DNA from: Flabesymbios commensalis
Lineage: Eukaryota > Annelida > Polychaeta > Terebellida > Flabelligeridae
Assembly (NCBI GenBank): GCA_964017125.1
Contig: OZ024903.1
Coordinates: 60,760,670 to 60,824,669 of the forward strand
Direction: 5' to 3'
DNA: 64,000 nucleotides
A program made the position numbers and the translations under genes. Within the stretch, counting starts at the first letter, position 1. Each line of letters begins with the position of its first letter. A model generated the notes under the pieces. It did not search any database and had not been told where the DNA came from. It saw only the letters and a list, made by a program, of their open reading frames with translations. Positions 59,601 through 63,752 of the stretch are shown one piece after another.

Positions 59601-62059
59601 ATTGACCAGAAGTTAACTTTTGAAGGTAAGTAAGGCCACTATGTTTTCTCTCTGTTTTAGAAGAGTGCGTGCATTAAATGTAAGCCACGCATTACCAGAC
59701 AAAATGTGTTTTTTTTCTGCCCAGCGCAAACATTGGATTATTGCCGATTTCCGAAAAAAAAAAGGCAAGTTCATCTCAGGAGCATTTTTCCAGCTATGTT
59801 TTCTTTCGCCCTCATTACCTTTTTTTTAAATAGGTTAAATATTATTAACTTTTCCAGAAATTTGTTCAATGTTTTTAATAGTTTGTCGCCCTCATTAGCT
59901 TTTCCAAATAGGTTCAATGTTTGTTTTTTTAAATGTTTTTTTTTTCGCCCTCCTTCATTAGATTTTGGATTTTTTCTGATCTAAAACAGAGAAATAGAAC
60001 ATAGTGACCTAAGCCTGAAAAATTGCTCGAGGAGAGTTGAATGTTCTTCTAGAATTGTTCAGGAGAGTATTTTATAGCTTTCCTCTTATTTCCTTACATG
60101 TATGTGGGGATTTCTGGTAATGTAGATACTATGCACCTCTGCATAGGACGCACCAGACTAAAAACGTGTAAAAAAAAAACAGTGAAAATTATACAACACA
60201 GAATAGGCTACACGGTGCACCCAATAAACTTTATGACGTTTAGAGTCATAAAGTAAATTGTAAAATATTTTGATCTTGGCACATTTTACCCCTCTTTGTG
60301 TCCATTTTGGAAACTTAGAAGACAAAGGTCATCAAATTTGTGAAGAACATTTTAATTTAGCACATGTATATATGAATCAGGTTTTTTAGTATTTACAGTA
60401 CATTAACACTTTTAATTGAAAATACTTTTTTTTAAATAATAACATGTTTATACAGATTTAGGGCCCAATGGATTAACATGATTAAGGCCCTTGTCCACTC
60501 CAACGGCTGTTCATTCAACTTATTTTTACCATGTGAAGTTTATCCCTACTTTAACGAGTGTGATGCTTCGTGGGTATACCATTTCCCTGTTTTTATTTCT
60601 CAATTAATTTTGTAACGTCAGATCTCTGCTCAAATGACATGGTGAACAACTATAAAGTTATTTTATGATTGTTACTGTCATATTCATAAAGTTTTAATGG
60701 CAATAGTACTTTTCGGTTTTACAGGCCCAGCAGAGGGCAATTTTCGAATGGTCTGACAACTGAGAAGGTGGAAGGGGGTTACCCAATCCCACCAAAAAAA
60801 ATAGGAATAATCAAGTGAGAATAATGATACTGGACGAAAACATAATTTGGACCAGAATAGTATGGGAGTGGACAGTACCTGGTCTCCTGCACCCAGTTGT
60901 GGGTTATGGCTGAGAAAACACATTTTTATTGTGATATTATACCATGTTGCATATAGATATTTAATAATGCAAATTTAAATTGAATTAATTGACATTTCAC
61001 ATTAGATGATCTCACCTTTGTTGTTGCTTCTTGTTTTGTTCTTCTGCTGTACTTTCTGGAGAAGTAGCTGGTGATCGTGCCTTGCTCTGATGGGATGACT
61101 TCTCAGATTTTACACATTCAGGTGACGATGAGCTGGATCTGTGTGATAAATTTTCACTTTGATGTGTTTTCTTCACAGATGAAGAGGACCTTGATTCTTC
61201 TCTGGATTCGGACAACTTTCCTGAATCTACACGTGATGGTGACCTTGATAGTGACCTAGATCTATGCCATACTTTTTCAGGAGTTTGAGGTGTTTTCCTC
61301 ACAGACGAGGATGATCTGGATCCTTCGCTTGAACGTGAAGCTGAATGTCTGTCTCTCCTTGTCTGAGGAGACACAGAAGAATGTGTCTGATGACTGGAGA
61401 GAGATTCCCGCCGAGATAAGTTTTGTGTGGATCGTTTTTTTGAAGGAGTCGACCAAGACCTCTCACGGTCAGATGACCTGCTCTTTGATCTGCCCTCATC
61501 ACCAAGTTCGCCTACATTCTACAAATCAAGTTAAAATTGATGCCTTCAGTATGTCATGACACAAGTAAAATTCCCTGTATTTTTGCTGACTTTGTCTTGT
61601 CAAAATGCAGATTTTCCTGGTGTTAGAGAGTGTATACTAAATTATAACATGTTATAGATAAGGTGGCTGGTAGATGATGCTTATTGATATCAATAAGCAG
61701 CATCTACCAAACATTTATTACTATAGTAAGCATCTACTCTGACGAGTGAATAATCAGCAACCCCATCTGCATTGATATTGTACATCATTTTTTTTCATAG
61801 AAGTTCTTATTTTCTGAGCTTTGCTACTCTGCAAGTTAGAATTATATCTACTTAAAATAGGTAATGAAATTATATCTATCACAATCATCATCCAAAAAAA
61901 AATATTAAAAAGCAGTGACAAACCTTTTGTGTTCTAGTAGACCGTCTTCCATGTTTGCGTCCATCTGGGTTTTTACTGCTATTAGAGCTACTGCTGGAAC
62001 TACTACTACTACTTCCGCTGCTATCAGAATCACTACTTGAATCACTTGAAGACTTGTCA
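19384..62059 (-). CDS. CWC22: Pre-mRNA-splicing factor CWC22 (nucampholin), 19 exons, 5' end not seen
   Basis: CWC22 is a nuclear spliceosome protein that binds eIF4A3 through its MIF4G domain and loads it on mRNA as the core of the exon-junction complex. The spliced reading frame has at least 1,438 codons. Visible order: charged SR/RD-rich N-terminus (residues 1-478); [11 protein letters not shown] (479-489); MIF4G (about 495-690) with SLNGLINKV, whose Asn-Lys pair corresponds to a known eIF4A3 contact in the human protein; acidic linker (about 740-785); MA3 (about 785-900) with [20 protein letters not shown] and ETNKLRN; the conserved block [20 protein letters not shown] (948-981); a Ser/Asp tract; and an Arg/Asp/Ser tail. 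Human CWC22 is about 908 residues, so both flanks are longer here. Every junction is in phase. The 42.7-kb span is mostly repeat-filled introns. No initiator Met was identified; at least one 5' exon is missing. Confidence 0.97.
20887..20985. mobile_element. Left half of a split CAGTAGAACCTG-type element
   Basis: GAGAACCTGGTATGAGCAGC, AGTGGCCTTTTAACACAGGT and GGCTGCTCATTT match the left half of the complete copy at 29070-29247. The right half is found at 24492-24577. Confidence 0.65.
21137..21617. repeat. 240-bp tandem duplication, two near-identical units
   Basis: ATATTTGAACTTTTGTGCCC begins at about 21138 and again at about 21378. I saw one base difference (TTTCAG versus TTTTAG) in the shared part. 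The period is a multiple of three, which makes a repeated but meaningless reading frame on the - strand. Very recent, inside a CWC22 intron. Confidence 0.95.
22310..22341 (+). other. Possible orphan first coding exon
   Basis: AAAAATGGCAGTCACTGCGG opens a frame [10 protein letters not shown] that ends at AAT|GTGAGT, a good 5' splice site. The preceding 100 bases are richer in CpG and G+C than the surroundings. No downstream partner exon was recognised, so this may be chance or a gene remnant inside the CWC22 intron. Confidence 0.25.
23126..23272. repeat. Dyad repeat, CAACATTG class
   Basis: GACCCAATGCAGGTTCAATG opposite ACAACATTGAGCCAGCATTT, ending GTGCTTGCTGGG. A diverged copy; another lies at about 23547-23642. 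Confidence 0.45.
24492..24577. mobile_element. Right half of a split CAGTAGAACCTG-type element
   Basis: AGTCATTTTGGGGAAAAACC, GCCTCCAATAGGAGGTTGGC, TGCTCATAA and AACAGGTTCCACTG-TA match the right half of 29070-29247. About 3.5 kb separates it from its left half at 20887-20985. Confidence 0.65.
24600..24965. repeat. Fragments sharing the TGxxGTGTCTCGCT word
   Basis: TGCAAGTGGTGTCTCGCTAC then CCTCAATTGGGTGAAAACTA, followed by two GATTTAGTTCGTGACCAAAC / TTTGAGATTAAACATTTGCA-type units. Related to 25345-25593, 33547-33791 and 35809-36025. Confidence 0.5.
25345..25593. repeat. TTAA-type element with CTTGAAGTTGTGTCTCGCT
   Basis: Left end TTAACTCTTTAACAGCC, right end GGCGGTTAAAGGGTAA, interior CACTTGAAGTTGTGTCTCGC. 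Ends are imperfect and the target duplication is not certain. Confidence 0.45.
25605..25860. repeat. Two outlying units of the ~144-bp family
   Basis: GGCCATTTTGAATTTGATAT and GGCCATTTTGAATTTGATTG, each followed by GGGTGCATC and TAGTAATGGTCTAGCTAT-like sequence. Same family as 26880-28480. Confidence 0.7.
26343..26494 (-). CDS. CWC22: CWC22 exon R, end of conserved core and Ser tract
   Basis: Encodes [20 protein letters not shown], then a Ser/Asp run with CAG/AGC-type repeats. It parallels the human LREHLKNTPKV and poly-Ser region. The donor is TTCAG|GTATAA, the acceptor ATATTAG. Confidence 0.95.
26625..26880. repeat. Left part of the large modular repeat
   Basis: Opens AGGAGCTCCCGCGACGAATT, mirrored by GGTGACGGCGGGAGCT at the far end (29057). 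The inverted match is AGCTCCCGC, so the whole span 26625-29057 may be one element of about 2.4 kb. Confidence 0.5.
26880..28480 (+). repeat. Tandem array of about 11 units, 142-155 bp
   Basis: Each unit has GGCGGCCATTTTGAATTT, then TTTTTCAAGATGCATCCTC, a CTCACATTT-like word, TATAGTAATGGTCTAGCTAT, CTAGCACGGTTTACCAAATA and AAAGTGAATAATGGCCGATA. GGCCATTTT cores fall near 27029, 27175, 27319, 27462, 27604, 27756, 27900, 28044, 28199 and 28352, with a degenerate unit near 26885. The last two units are about 10 bp longer and share GATATTCCGCAATATCAGGC. Confidence 0.92.
28560..29057 (+). repeat. 3' cap of the modular repeat
   Basis: Homologous to 14975-15445. It carries a DR1-like AGGTCAAAGTTCA (28686-28698), four or five copies of CGGCCCAAC (28809-28845), and ends GGTGACGGCGGGAGCT. 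Confidence 0.8.
29070..29247. mobile_element. Complete CAGTAGAACCTG-type short element, 178 bp
   Basis: Left CAGTAGAACCTGCTATGAGC and right GCTCATAGCAGGTTCTACTG are a perfect 20-bp inverted repeat, with TA on both sides (29068-29069 and 29248-29249). Inside, GGTGGCTGCTCGTAGGAGG and GGAGGTTGGCTGCTCATAA also mirror. TA duplication and terminus fit the Tc1/mariner-pogo (Tigger-like) group. Confidence 0.9.
29378..29479 (-). CDS. CWC22: CWC22 exon Q
   Basis: Encodes [20 protein letters not shown] and [13 protein letters not shown], one of the best conserved blocks in CWC22. The donor is TTAC|GTGAGT. Confidence 0.98.
29733..29860 (-). CDS. CWC22: CWC22 exon P
   Basis: Encodes [40 protein letters not shown] and KD. 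The acceptor is CTTGTCAG and the donor GATGC|GTAAGT. Confidence 0.98.
30018..30151 (-). repeat. Copy of the AAGCGCT...CCCTT repeat family
   Basis: Reverse-oriented relative of 36565-36799 and 38391-38601. Shares TAGACCCATAACATAGGTAT, TTCAAATxxxTCGGAAA and TTAAGCGCTTTAAGGGTTAA. It ends at a TTAA near 30148. Confidence 0.65.
30390..30542 (-). CDS. CWC22: CWC22 exon O, MA3
   Basis: Encodes [40 protein letters not shown] and [11 protein letters not shown]; the family-diagnostic ETNKLRN lies here. The donor is GGGAG|GTGAGT. Confidence 0.98.
30600..31930. other. CWC22: CWC22 intron, no gene or clear repeat
   Basis: AT-rich intronic sequence. A C-run with GACCTCCCCTGATTT near 31380-31430 resembles fragments at 39320. 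Nothing else was recognised. Confidence 0.5.
31936..33140. mobile_element. Inverted-repeat element with ACCGTAT ends, about 1.2 kb
   Basis: Left ACCGTATCCCAGCGTATAAT and right reverse complement ACCGTATATCCTCGTGTATA are similar through the first 23 bases. ATT lies on both sides. Subterminal CTGTATAATACGACCTC and TGTATAATACGAGGTGCC also mirror. A dyad repeat (about 32731-32808) sits inside. No transposase frame seen. Confidence 0.65.
33470..34160 (+). repeat. Modular repeat with AGGTCACCC units, interrupted by a TTAA element
   Basis: Words ATAGATCACACATCTTCAAA (33487), ATAGGTCACCCATCTTCCAA (33854) and TCAAGGTCACCCTTCTTAAA (33991) mark three units. The 3' cap reads AACGGACACACAGACATACA ... GGCTGAGGGATAAAAAA. 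The first unit is cut by the element at 33547-33791. Confidence 0.7.
33547..33791. mobile_element. TTAA-flanked short element, 245 bp
   Basis: CCCTTAGCACACTGA at the left and TCAGTGCTCTGAGGG at the right are imperfect inverted repeats, flanked by TTAA (33543-33546 and 33792-33795). The interior has an inverted CTGAAGTTGTGGACCGCG / GAGACACAACTTCAG hairpin. TTAA targeting is typical of piggyBac-type elements. Confidence 0.8.
34239..34316 (-). CDS. CWC22: CWC22 exon N, MA3
   Basis: Encodes [20 protein letters not shown] and FGLLAQ. The acceptor is GTGTTGCAG and the donor CCCAG|GTAGGT; 26 codons in phase 0. Confidence 0.97.
34714..34864. mobile_element. TTAA-flanked short element, 151 bp
   Basis: CCCTTTCACC and GGTGAAAGGG are perfect inverted repeats between TTAA at 34710-34713 and 34865-34868. 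The interior has GATGTTGCCGAAAGGCAACATC, a 10-bp-stem hairpin. Confidence 0.88.
35215..35640. repeat. Degenerate tandem array, about 170-bp units
   Basis: CTAAATCAATGATGAAAAATTC and CTAAATTGATGATGACAAAC, with TCATCTAAGGGTCAAATCCA and TCACCTACGGGTTATAAAAT following at equal distances. A third, shorter unit follows. Confidence 0.65.
35809..36025. repeat. TTAACCCTC-type element with CACTTGAAGTTGTGTCTCGC
   Basis: CCACTTGAAGTTGTGTCTCG with the inverted CACAACTTCAAGTGGG 20 bases later forms a strong hairpin. GAGACACAACTTCC recurs downstream. The left end is TTAACCCTC and the right AGGGCTAAA. Same family as 33547-33791. Confidence 0.6.
36098..36240 (-). CDS. CWC22: CWC22 exon M, start of MA3
   Basis: Encodes [40 protein letters not shown] and ELKPEYT. 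No GT donor here joins exon N in frame. A GC donor, ACT|GCAAGT, does so exactly. Confidence 0.9.
36423..36503 (-). CDS. CWC22: CWC22 exon L, acidic linker
   Basis: Encodes [20 protein letters not shown] and ESESED, the acidic loop between MIF4G and MA3. The donor GTGGGA is weak but preserves phase with exon M. Confidence 0.9.
36565..36799. mobile_element. TTAA-flanked element, AAAGCGCTGA family
   Basis: TTAA at 36561-36564 and 36800-36803. Shares CATTTGAATACCTATGTTAT, GGGxCTACxGTCAT and AGAAATATT with 38391-38601. The right part (GCGCGGGGA ... GACGGTTCCCGCACTGAAA) resembles 41415-41490. Confidence 0.7.
37060..37095. repeat. Short ATGT microsatellite
   Basis: Five consecutive ATGT/GTAT units. 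Trivial length. Confidence 0.7.
37240..38380. other. CWC22: CWC22 intron, no gene or clear repeat
   Basis: Mostly unique-looking AT-rich sequence with repeated CTACTGTAGxxTA-like words at 37580-37760. No splice-supported frame. Confidence 0.4.
38391..38601. mobile_element. TTAA-flanked element next to the exon K donor
   Basis: TTAA at 38387-38390 and 38602-38605; ends CCCTTGAAGCGCTG and GCGATGTAAGGG. On the CWC22 sense strand the TTAA begins at intron position +8 after exon K. The interior has CGACTTTAGTCGACGACTAA. Confidence 0.8.
38613..38675 (-). CDS. CWC22: CWC22 exon K, linker
   Basis: Encodes [20 protein letters not shown]. The donor is AAAG|GTGAGGA, and a TTAA-flanked repeat begins at intron position +8. 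Confidence 0.96.
38994..39096 (-). CDS. CWC22: CWC22 exon J, linker
   Basis: Encodes [20 protein letters not shown] and [14 protein letters not shown], matching the human DHP...LVEEDDQFTHMLPL region. The donor is CTCA|GTAAGT. Confidence 0.97.
39557..39660 (-). CDS. CWC22: CWC22 exon I, end of MIF4G
   Basis: Encodes [20 protein letters not shown] and [14 protein letters not shown]. The acceptor is TTTTTTCCAG and the donor AAG|GTAAGA. Confidence 0.98.
39820..40080 (+). pseudogene. Unrecognised coding remnant, probably DNA-transposon-borne
   Basis: An open frame with internal ATG at 39856 gives 74 residues beginning [20 protein letters not shown] and ending [15 protein letters not shown]. Composition looks like real protein. 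An AATAAA follows at about 40110, and AGGAGGTTCTACTG-TA, a pogo/Tigger-like right terminus, ends at 40177. I infer the C-terminal tail of a transposase whose left part is lost. It lies antisense in a CWC22 intron. The family is not established. Confidence 0.35.
40165..40177. mobile_element. Right terminus of a CAGTAGAACCTCC-type element
   Basis: GGAGGTTCTACTG followed by TA, the reverse complement of CAGTAGAACCTCC. No left terminus was seen between 39660 and 39820. Probably belongs with the remnant at 39820-40080. Confidence 0.45.
40945..41080 (-). CDS. CWC22: CWC22 exon H, MIF4G
   Basis: Encodes [40 protein letters not shown] and PRGVI. The donor is ATAG|GTAAGG. Confidence 0.98.
41214..41342 (-). 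CDS. CWC22: CWC22 exon G, MIF4G
   Basis: Encodes [20 protein letters not shown] and [20 protein letters not shown]. Exactly 43 codons, phase 0/0. The donor is AGTG|GTCAGT, and the next intron is only 133 bp. Confidence 0.98.
42343..43155 (+). repeat. Modular repeat with shared caps and three ~161-bp units
   Basis: Left cap AAAAAATAGCCATCAATTAA, GGCAGGACCCCTCAGC; right cap CTGCCCGCCC, GATCACTATACCCCACAGCC, GAGGGGTAAAAA. Units restart near 42463, 42625 and 42786 with AAATGGCxGxGGxAGCxATTTTG, and contain GATTCATCCCAAAAGTTAAT and AGAACAACCATACCAAATTT. Confidence 0.85.
43160..44160. other. CWC22: CWC22 intron, no gene seen
   Basis: Intronic sequence with scattered GCCACACGG and AATTTAACCCTCTGCGGG (43812) words. 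The latter looks like one end of a TTAA-type element, but no partner was located. Confidence 0.4.
44174..44232. repeat. 59-nt hairpin
   Basis: CCCCTTGGATATGAAAGTGT pairs with ACACCCTTCATATCCAAAGG around a loop of about 17 bases, with only two or three mismatches or bulges. Position is inside a CWC22 intron. Confidence 0.6.
45258..45351 (-). CDS. CWC22: CWC22 exon F, MIF4G
   Basis: Encodes [20 protein letters not shown] and [11 protein letters not shown], the second MIF4G repeat. The donor is CAAAG|GTATTA, the acceptor TTTTTTCAG. Confidence 0.98.
45540..46226. mobile_element. Inverted-repeat element rich in GCTAAA/TTTAGC words, about 690 bp
   Basis: Left TACTGTGCAATTGAAATGTG and right reverse complement TACTGTGCAAAATTGAAACG mirror for about 30 bases including GTGTCA. 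The interior has more than ten AGCAAAT, GCTAAAA or TTAGCAT words in both orientations. GTATAC occurs just outside each end, but no clear target duplication. Confidence 0.65.
46264..46456 (-). CDS. CWC22: CWC22 exon E, start of MIF4G
   Basis: Encodes [36 protein letters not shown] and [10 protein letters not shown], almost collinear with human CWC22. The acceptor is TTTTTCAG and the donor GGCAG|GTAAGT. Confidence 0.98.
46755..46860 (+). repeat. Interspersed fragment, paralogue of 49690-49830
   Basis: CTTTGTTTTCGGTCGCACAT and GCAGACCCTGAAAA match CTCGTTTTTTTGGTCGCATA and GCAGACCCGGGAAAA of the second copy, in the same orientation. Confidence 0.55.
47065..47262. repeat. Two adjacent dyad repeats, CAACATTG class
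   Basis: CAATGCTGTTCTAATGTTGG ... GCCAACCTTGGGTCAATGCT, then CACAACATTAAAAACATGTT ... GATATTGGGCCAACATTGAA. Diverged copies. Confidence 0.5.
47449..47705 (-). repeat. Interspersed repeat, partner of 11470-11745
   Basis: Begins ACTAGAGGCCCAGGGGCCTT. It carries GCATTGCAAAATATCAGCTA, GTGTCAGAGAATGTATAT and TGCTGATTTTACACACATTC, the reverse complement of the 11470 copy. Confidence 0.8.
47990..48095. repeat. Dyad repeat, CAACATTG class
   Basis: GATGTACTGACCCTATGTTA opposite ACCAACATTGGTTCAGTGCA and CATCATG, around GTGTCATAGATGATGGCAC. Confidence 0.5.
48099..48213. repeat. Dyad repeat with CCCAGCAAACAC and AGCTGGG ends
   Basis: CCCAGCAAACACGAGGCATT opposite AATGCTTCATGTTAGCTGGG; inner CAATGTTGTTCTAATGTTGG opposite CAGCACAACATTAAAACA. 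Confidence 0.65.
48295..48520 (-). repeat. Interspersed repeat, partner of 7905-8105
   Basis: Reverse-complement copy with GGCAGTGACATCAGCGAAAA, GCCAGTTAAAAAGCAGTAAA and TTTGCACAGGCAGAACAGAT. Upstream GTATCTGCTTATTTTACAAG and TTTGCAGATAC form a related hairpin word also seen near 13160. Confidence 0.75.
48695..48797. repeat. Dyad repeat with CGGCAAACACA end
   Basis: GTTGTTGGGCTGATGTTGGC and ATCCAACATCAGCCCAAAAT are inverted around CCATCTTCTATGACCCTG. Internal word variant of the class. Confidence 0.55.
48800..51240. other. CWC22: CWC22 intron, no gene seen
   Basis: Long AT-rich intronic stretch. It contains the fragment at 49690-49830 and a partial dyad repeat near 50555-50600. Nothing else supported. 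Confidence 0.45.
51248..51939. mobile_element. TTAA-flanked element, 692 bp
   Basis: CTCATAGCAGTCTGGCTG at the left and GACTTAGACTGCTATGAG at the right share a perfect 13-bp inverted repeat. TTAA lies at 51244-51247 and 51940-51943. piggyBac-like by target, with no transposase frame. Confidence 0.88.
52473..54069. mobile_element. hAT-type element with transposase first-exon remnant
   Basis: CAGTGCCTTTGCTAGGAC at the left mirrors GTCTGACTAAGGCACTG at the right. The left end has at least five GCCCTGCC words and the right one has another, as subterminal repeats. Near the right end is a GC-rich block (53900-54000) with CGCTTCGCGGGTTCGC. A target duplication could not be aligned. Most coding content is gone. 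Confidence 0.7.
52891..53016 (+). pseudogene. Putative hAT transposase N-terminal fragment
   Basis: The frame [28 protein letters not shown] reaches a plausible 5' splice site, GCTCG|GTATGC; read through it stops at 53014-53016. Short Lys/Arg-Ser starts followed by a FF motif are common in hAT transposase first exons. The rest of the transposase is absent, so this is a relic inside 52473-54069. Confidence 0.45.
54691..54797 (-). CDS. CWC22: CWC22 exon D
   Basis: The acceptor is ATTTTTCAG and the donor ACTG|GTAAGA. It encodes [20 protein letters not shown] and [15 protein letters not shown], then the first base of the Gly codon that opens GGAYIPP. It parallels the human segment that ends in a TRT just before GGAYIPP. 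Confidence 0.92.
54928..55070. mobile_element. TTAA-flanked short element, 143 bp
   Basis: CCCTTTTACTACTGG and CGTACCGGAAGGG ends between TTAA at 54924-54927 and 55071-55074. The interior duplicates GGCCATCGTGGCGACGGCCC, itself a palindrome. Another TTAACCCTT follows immediately. Confidence 0.8.
55195..55262. repeat. Possible pogo/Tigger-type fragment
   Basis: CCGTTATAGCATGAATCGTT and GATATAGCACGATGCAACC resemble the TTATAACGCG repeats near termini such as that at 58306. Confidence 0.35.
55435..55735 (+). repeat. Diverged copy of the modular/144-bp family
   Basis: TCTAATGGTCTAGCTATCAG and TTCACCATATATCAGCAATA match a unit of 26880-28480. It is followed by CCCCAAAAGGCCATCTACAC, TGTGCAATATGAAGAAAATC, GAGATCTGCTCCGG-like TGGATCTGCTCTGACGACGA and ACAGACGGCC, the cap seen at 28560. 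Confidence 0.65.
55796..56485 (-). CDS. CWC22: CWC22 exon C, acidic then Arg/Asp-rich
   Basis: The acceptor is a poly-T tract plus CAG and the donor AGAAA|GTAAGT. It encodes [20 protein letters not shown], an acidic [12 protein letters not shown] stretch, then RD/RE-rich sequence with many Tyr and His. The exon is 690 nt with phases 2/2. This is low-complexity charged sequence as in other CWC22 N-termini. Confidence 0.88.
57465..57662. repeat. Imperfect palindrome
   Basis: CAAACATTGATTTAATTAGT and TGATTAATCAATATGTTGG are inverted, with CCAAGCATTAGTGAC/GTTGTGAATGCTTTG inside and repeated GATGGCC and CACCATC words at the centre. Confidence 0.5.
57774..57866. repeat. Dyad repeat, CAACATTG class
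   Basis: CAAATACAAATGTTGGGTCA opposite TTGGACCAACACTACAATAA, around GGCCAGCATCATAGATATTGG. Confidence 0.5.
58306..58450 (+). mobile_element. Left end of a pogo/Tigger-like element
   Basis: TA-CAGTAGAATCTTGTTATA then ACGCGGTAGTTGGGGTCCAA, CCGCCTTATAAGTGGATCGC and CGCTAATGGTCAATACATTG. Repeated TTATAACGCG-type words at a CAGTAGAA terminus are typical of Tigger ends. No right end or transposase recognised. Confidence 0.5.
59633..60010. mobile_element. Inverted-repeat element, about 380 bp
   Basis: AGGCCACTATGTTTTCTCTC and CTCTGTTTTAGA on the left mirror TCTAAAACAGAGAAATAGAA and CATAGTGACCT on the right. Inside, CGCCCTCATTAxCTTTT and AATAGGTTxAATxTT repeat three times. Apparent reading frames are repeat-borne. 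Confidence 0.75.
60020..61010. other. CWC22: CWC22 intron, no gene seen
   Basis: AT-rich intron. A - strand frame at 60684-60923 has no recognised homology and no supporting splice sites. Confidence 0.4.
61016..61518 (-). CDS. CWC22: CWC22 exon B, SR-rich N-terminal extension
   Basis: The acceptor is TTTGTAG|AATG and the donor AAAG|GTGAGA. It encodes 167 codons rich in Ser, Arg and Lys with SR dipeptides ([26 protein letters not shown]). It starts in phase 0 and ends two bases into an Arg codon, matching exon C. The human protein has no comparably long segment here. Confidence 0.8.
61924..62059 (-). CDS. CWC22: CWC22 exon A, first visible
   Basis: The acceptor is GTTTTAG|T and the donor CAAAAG|GTTTGT. 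The exon encodes [15 protein letters not shown], a Ser run, and [13 protein letters not shown]. Its first base completes a codon from an upstream exon that I did not find. Membership in CWC22 rests on phase continuity with exon B and on composition. Confidence 0.75.
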
Positions 62060-62171
62060 CTAAAACAAACAAATATACATTGTACAATCTATGTATCACT
62101 TACAAGGTTCTCTCTCAACAGCATGTCAGCGTAACATAAATATAGTAGGAGCGCCGGTAGAAACTTCTTAA

Positions 62172-62395
62172 CCCTTAACTCCCCTATATAATACTGGGAT
62201 CGCTATGTTACACTACAAATTCCAGTGGACTCTAGTGACGATAATGTCTGATTACATTTATAATAGTGATGACAGTGATGGAGAAGGAGGATTTTAAGAA
62301 ATGTTCAGCGTTAATCCTGATGATCTTGCCGATGTCAACAACTTATTTACGACACCAGTTGAGTCTGTCAATGATGATGATTTTCATAGTTTTTA
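62172..62395 (+). pseudogene. piggyBac-like 5' remnant
   Basis: TTAA (62168-62171) followed by CCCTTAACTCCCC is a TTAA-type terminus. 72 bases in, ATG at 62244 opens MSDYIYNSDDSDGEGGF and stops at 62295. The segment after it reads DDLADVNNLFTTPVESVNDD and DFHSF before a stop. Acidic N-termini of this kind are common in piggyBac transposases. No catalytic region or right end is visible. Confidence 0.4.
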
Positions 62396-62569
62396 GATGT
62401 TCCTGAAAGTAAATGAATGCAAGAAGGGAAATTTGACGCATATGCGTCAATTGTACGCCTCCGCCATAACATGAGGCCCATGTAGGGCTACTCTTATCTT
62501 CTCTCCCCCTGTATGGAATAAAATGACAAGATTTTACGTGTGGCATTCCCGTCAATCACGGGACATCGC

Positions 62570-62652
62570 TGCATTGTTGTATGAATGTTGGTCCGCCTTC
62601 TACAACGCTGAGCCAGCATTTATTCATCATTTGGATAATATCACGTGTTTGC
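62570..62652. repeat. Dyad repeat, CAACATTG class
   Basis: TGCATTGTTGTATGAATGTT opposite GAGCCAGCATTTATTCATCA, around GTCCGCCTTCTACAACGCTG, ending ACGTGTTTGCCTA. Confidence 0.5.
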
Positions 62653-62929
62653 CTATGCATGAATGCTTAATATTTAACATCTAATTAATCACCTTACTCA
62701 CACTATCATATCAGCGCTCCGACGTTAGGCATAAATATAGTCAAAATGAAATAAGTGATTTTTCCACATAGAGCACAGCAATGGATTTAGATGCCACAGC
62801 ATTCATAGGGTCAGTCAAGACCTGTTGCAATCATCTTTGACACCTACACATCGCGATCATAAGTGACATTATCATTATAATTGTATTACACTTACAACAG
62901 TAGAGTGACTATTCATACAGACGGCCAAT

Positions 62930-63752
62930 AGAAGTCCACAGTGGCCAGTAATTGGAGTTCAGTAGTTTGAAAATGGCGTAAAAATGTTTTGCCGTGATTT
63001 CCGCGATTCACGCTGAACATTATATTATATTGGTCGACATATTATTTCGTTCAGAAAAATAAAAAATGAAATATAATTACGCCAGCACTTAAACTGTTTT
63101 GCTGTGATGTTTGGCATTCACGCTGACGATTTTATTCTATTGACCGAGACATAGTTAGCGCTCAGTACTGACATGTACTATAAGTACTGTATATTATCAT
63201 TATTATAGTGGCCGCCGATATAGTGGCCGGTAATTAAAAGTCAAAAGGTGACTTGTTGACCGATATATAGTGGCCGGTAATATGATATTCAGAAGTTTAC
63301 TATTATTGGCCGTGGCTGTCTAACAATCTGCATAAAATAACGCCAGTGGCTGCTGCTGATGATATAACAATCAATTTACATATAGCCTATGCCTAGTTAG
63401 CAGTAATTGAAGGTCAAATATTGACTTGGTCCTGGAAATTCACTGGCCGTGTCCTAATATTACAACAACCAATGCGAAAATTACGCCAGCACTTATCATT
63501 TTTTTTCCGCAATGACTGTTATTTTTGCTGACAATTTTATTAAATTGGCAGACAAAAAGTGGCCGCCGATATATAGTGGCCGGAAATTGGAGGTAAAAAA
63601 TTAAATTGCTAAAAAATCACTGGCCGTGTCCGCGTTATGGAGGTGGCTGGTCATTAGAGGTCATTTATACAGAGAATTCATTTGGAACTCCAAATGGTGA
63701 CCGTTGAGTGGAGGTGGCCGTTCAAACTGGTGACCGGCCAAGACAAGTTATA
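62930..63752. repeat. Degenerate tandem array of GTGGCCGGTAATT words with a CAGTATAACTTG terminus
   Basis: GTGGCC(A/G)GTAATTGG-type words recur at least seven times, and CGCCAGCACTTA, ATTCACGCTGA and ATTTTATTxxATTGxCxGAC recur at about 200-250-bp intervals. The right end CCGGCCAAGACAAGTTATAC TG-TA resembles a pogo/Tigger terminus. No left end found. Confidence 0.6.

Noticed and set aside
62890-63000. Upstream CWC22 start exon with ATGAATAGTCAC before GTAAGT on the - strand
   Set aside because: Its end phase (0) does not fit exon A, which needs two bases carried over, and the segment lies in a degenerate repeat.
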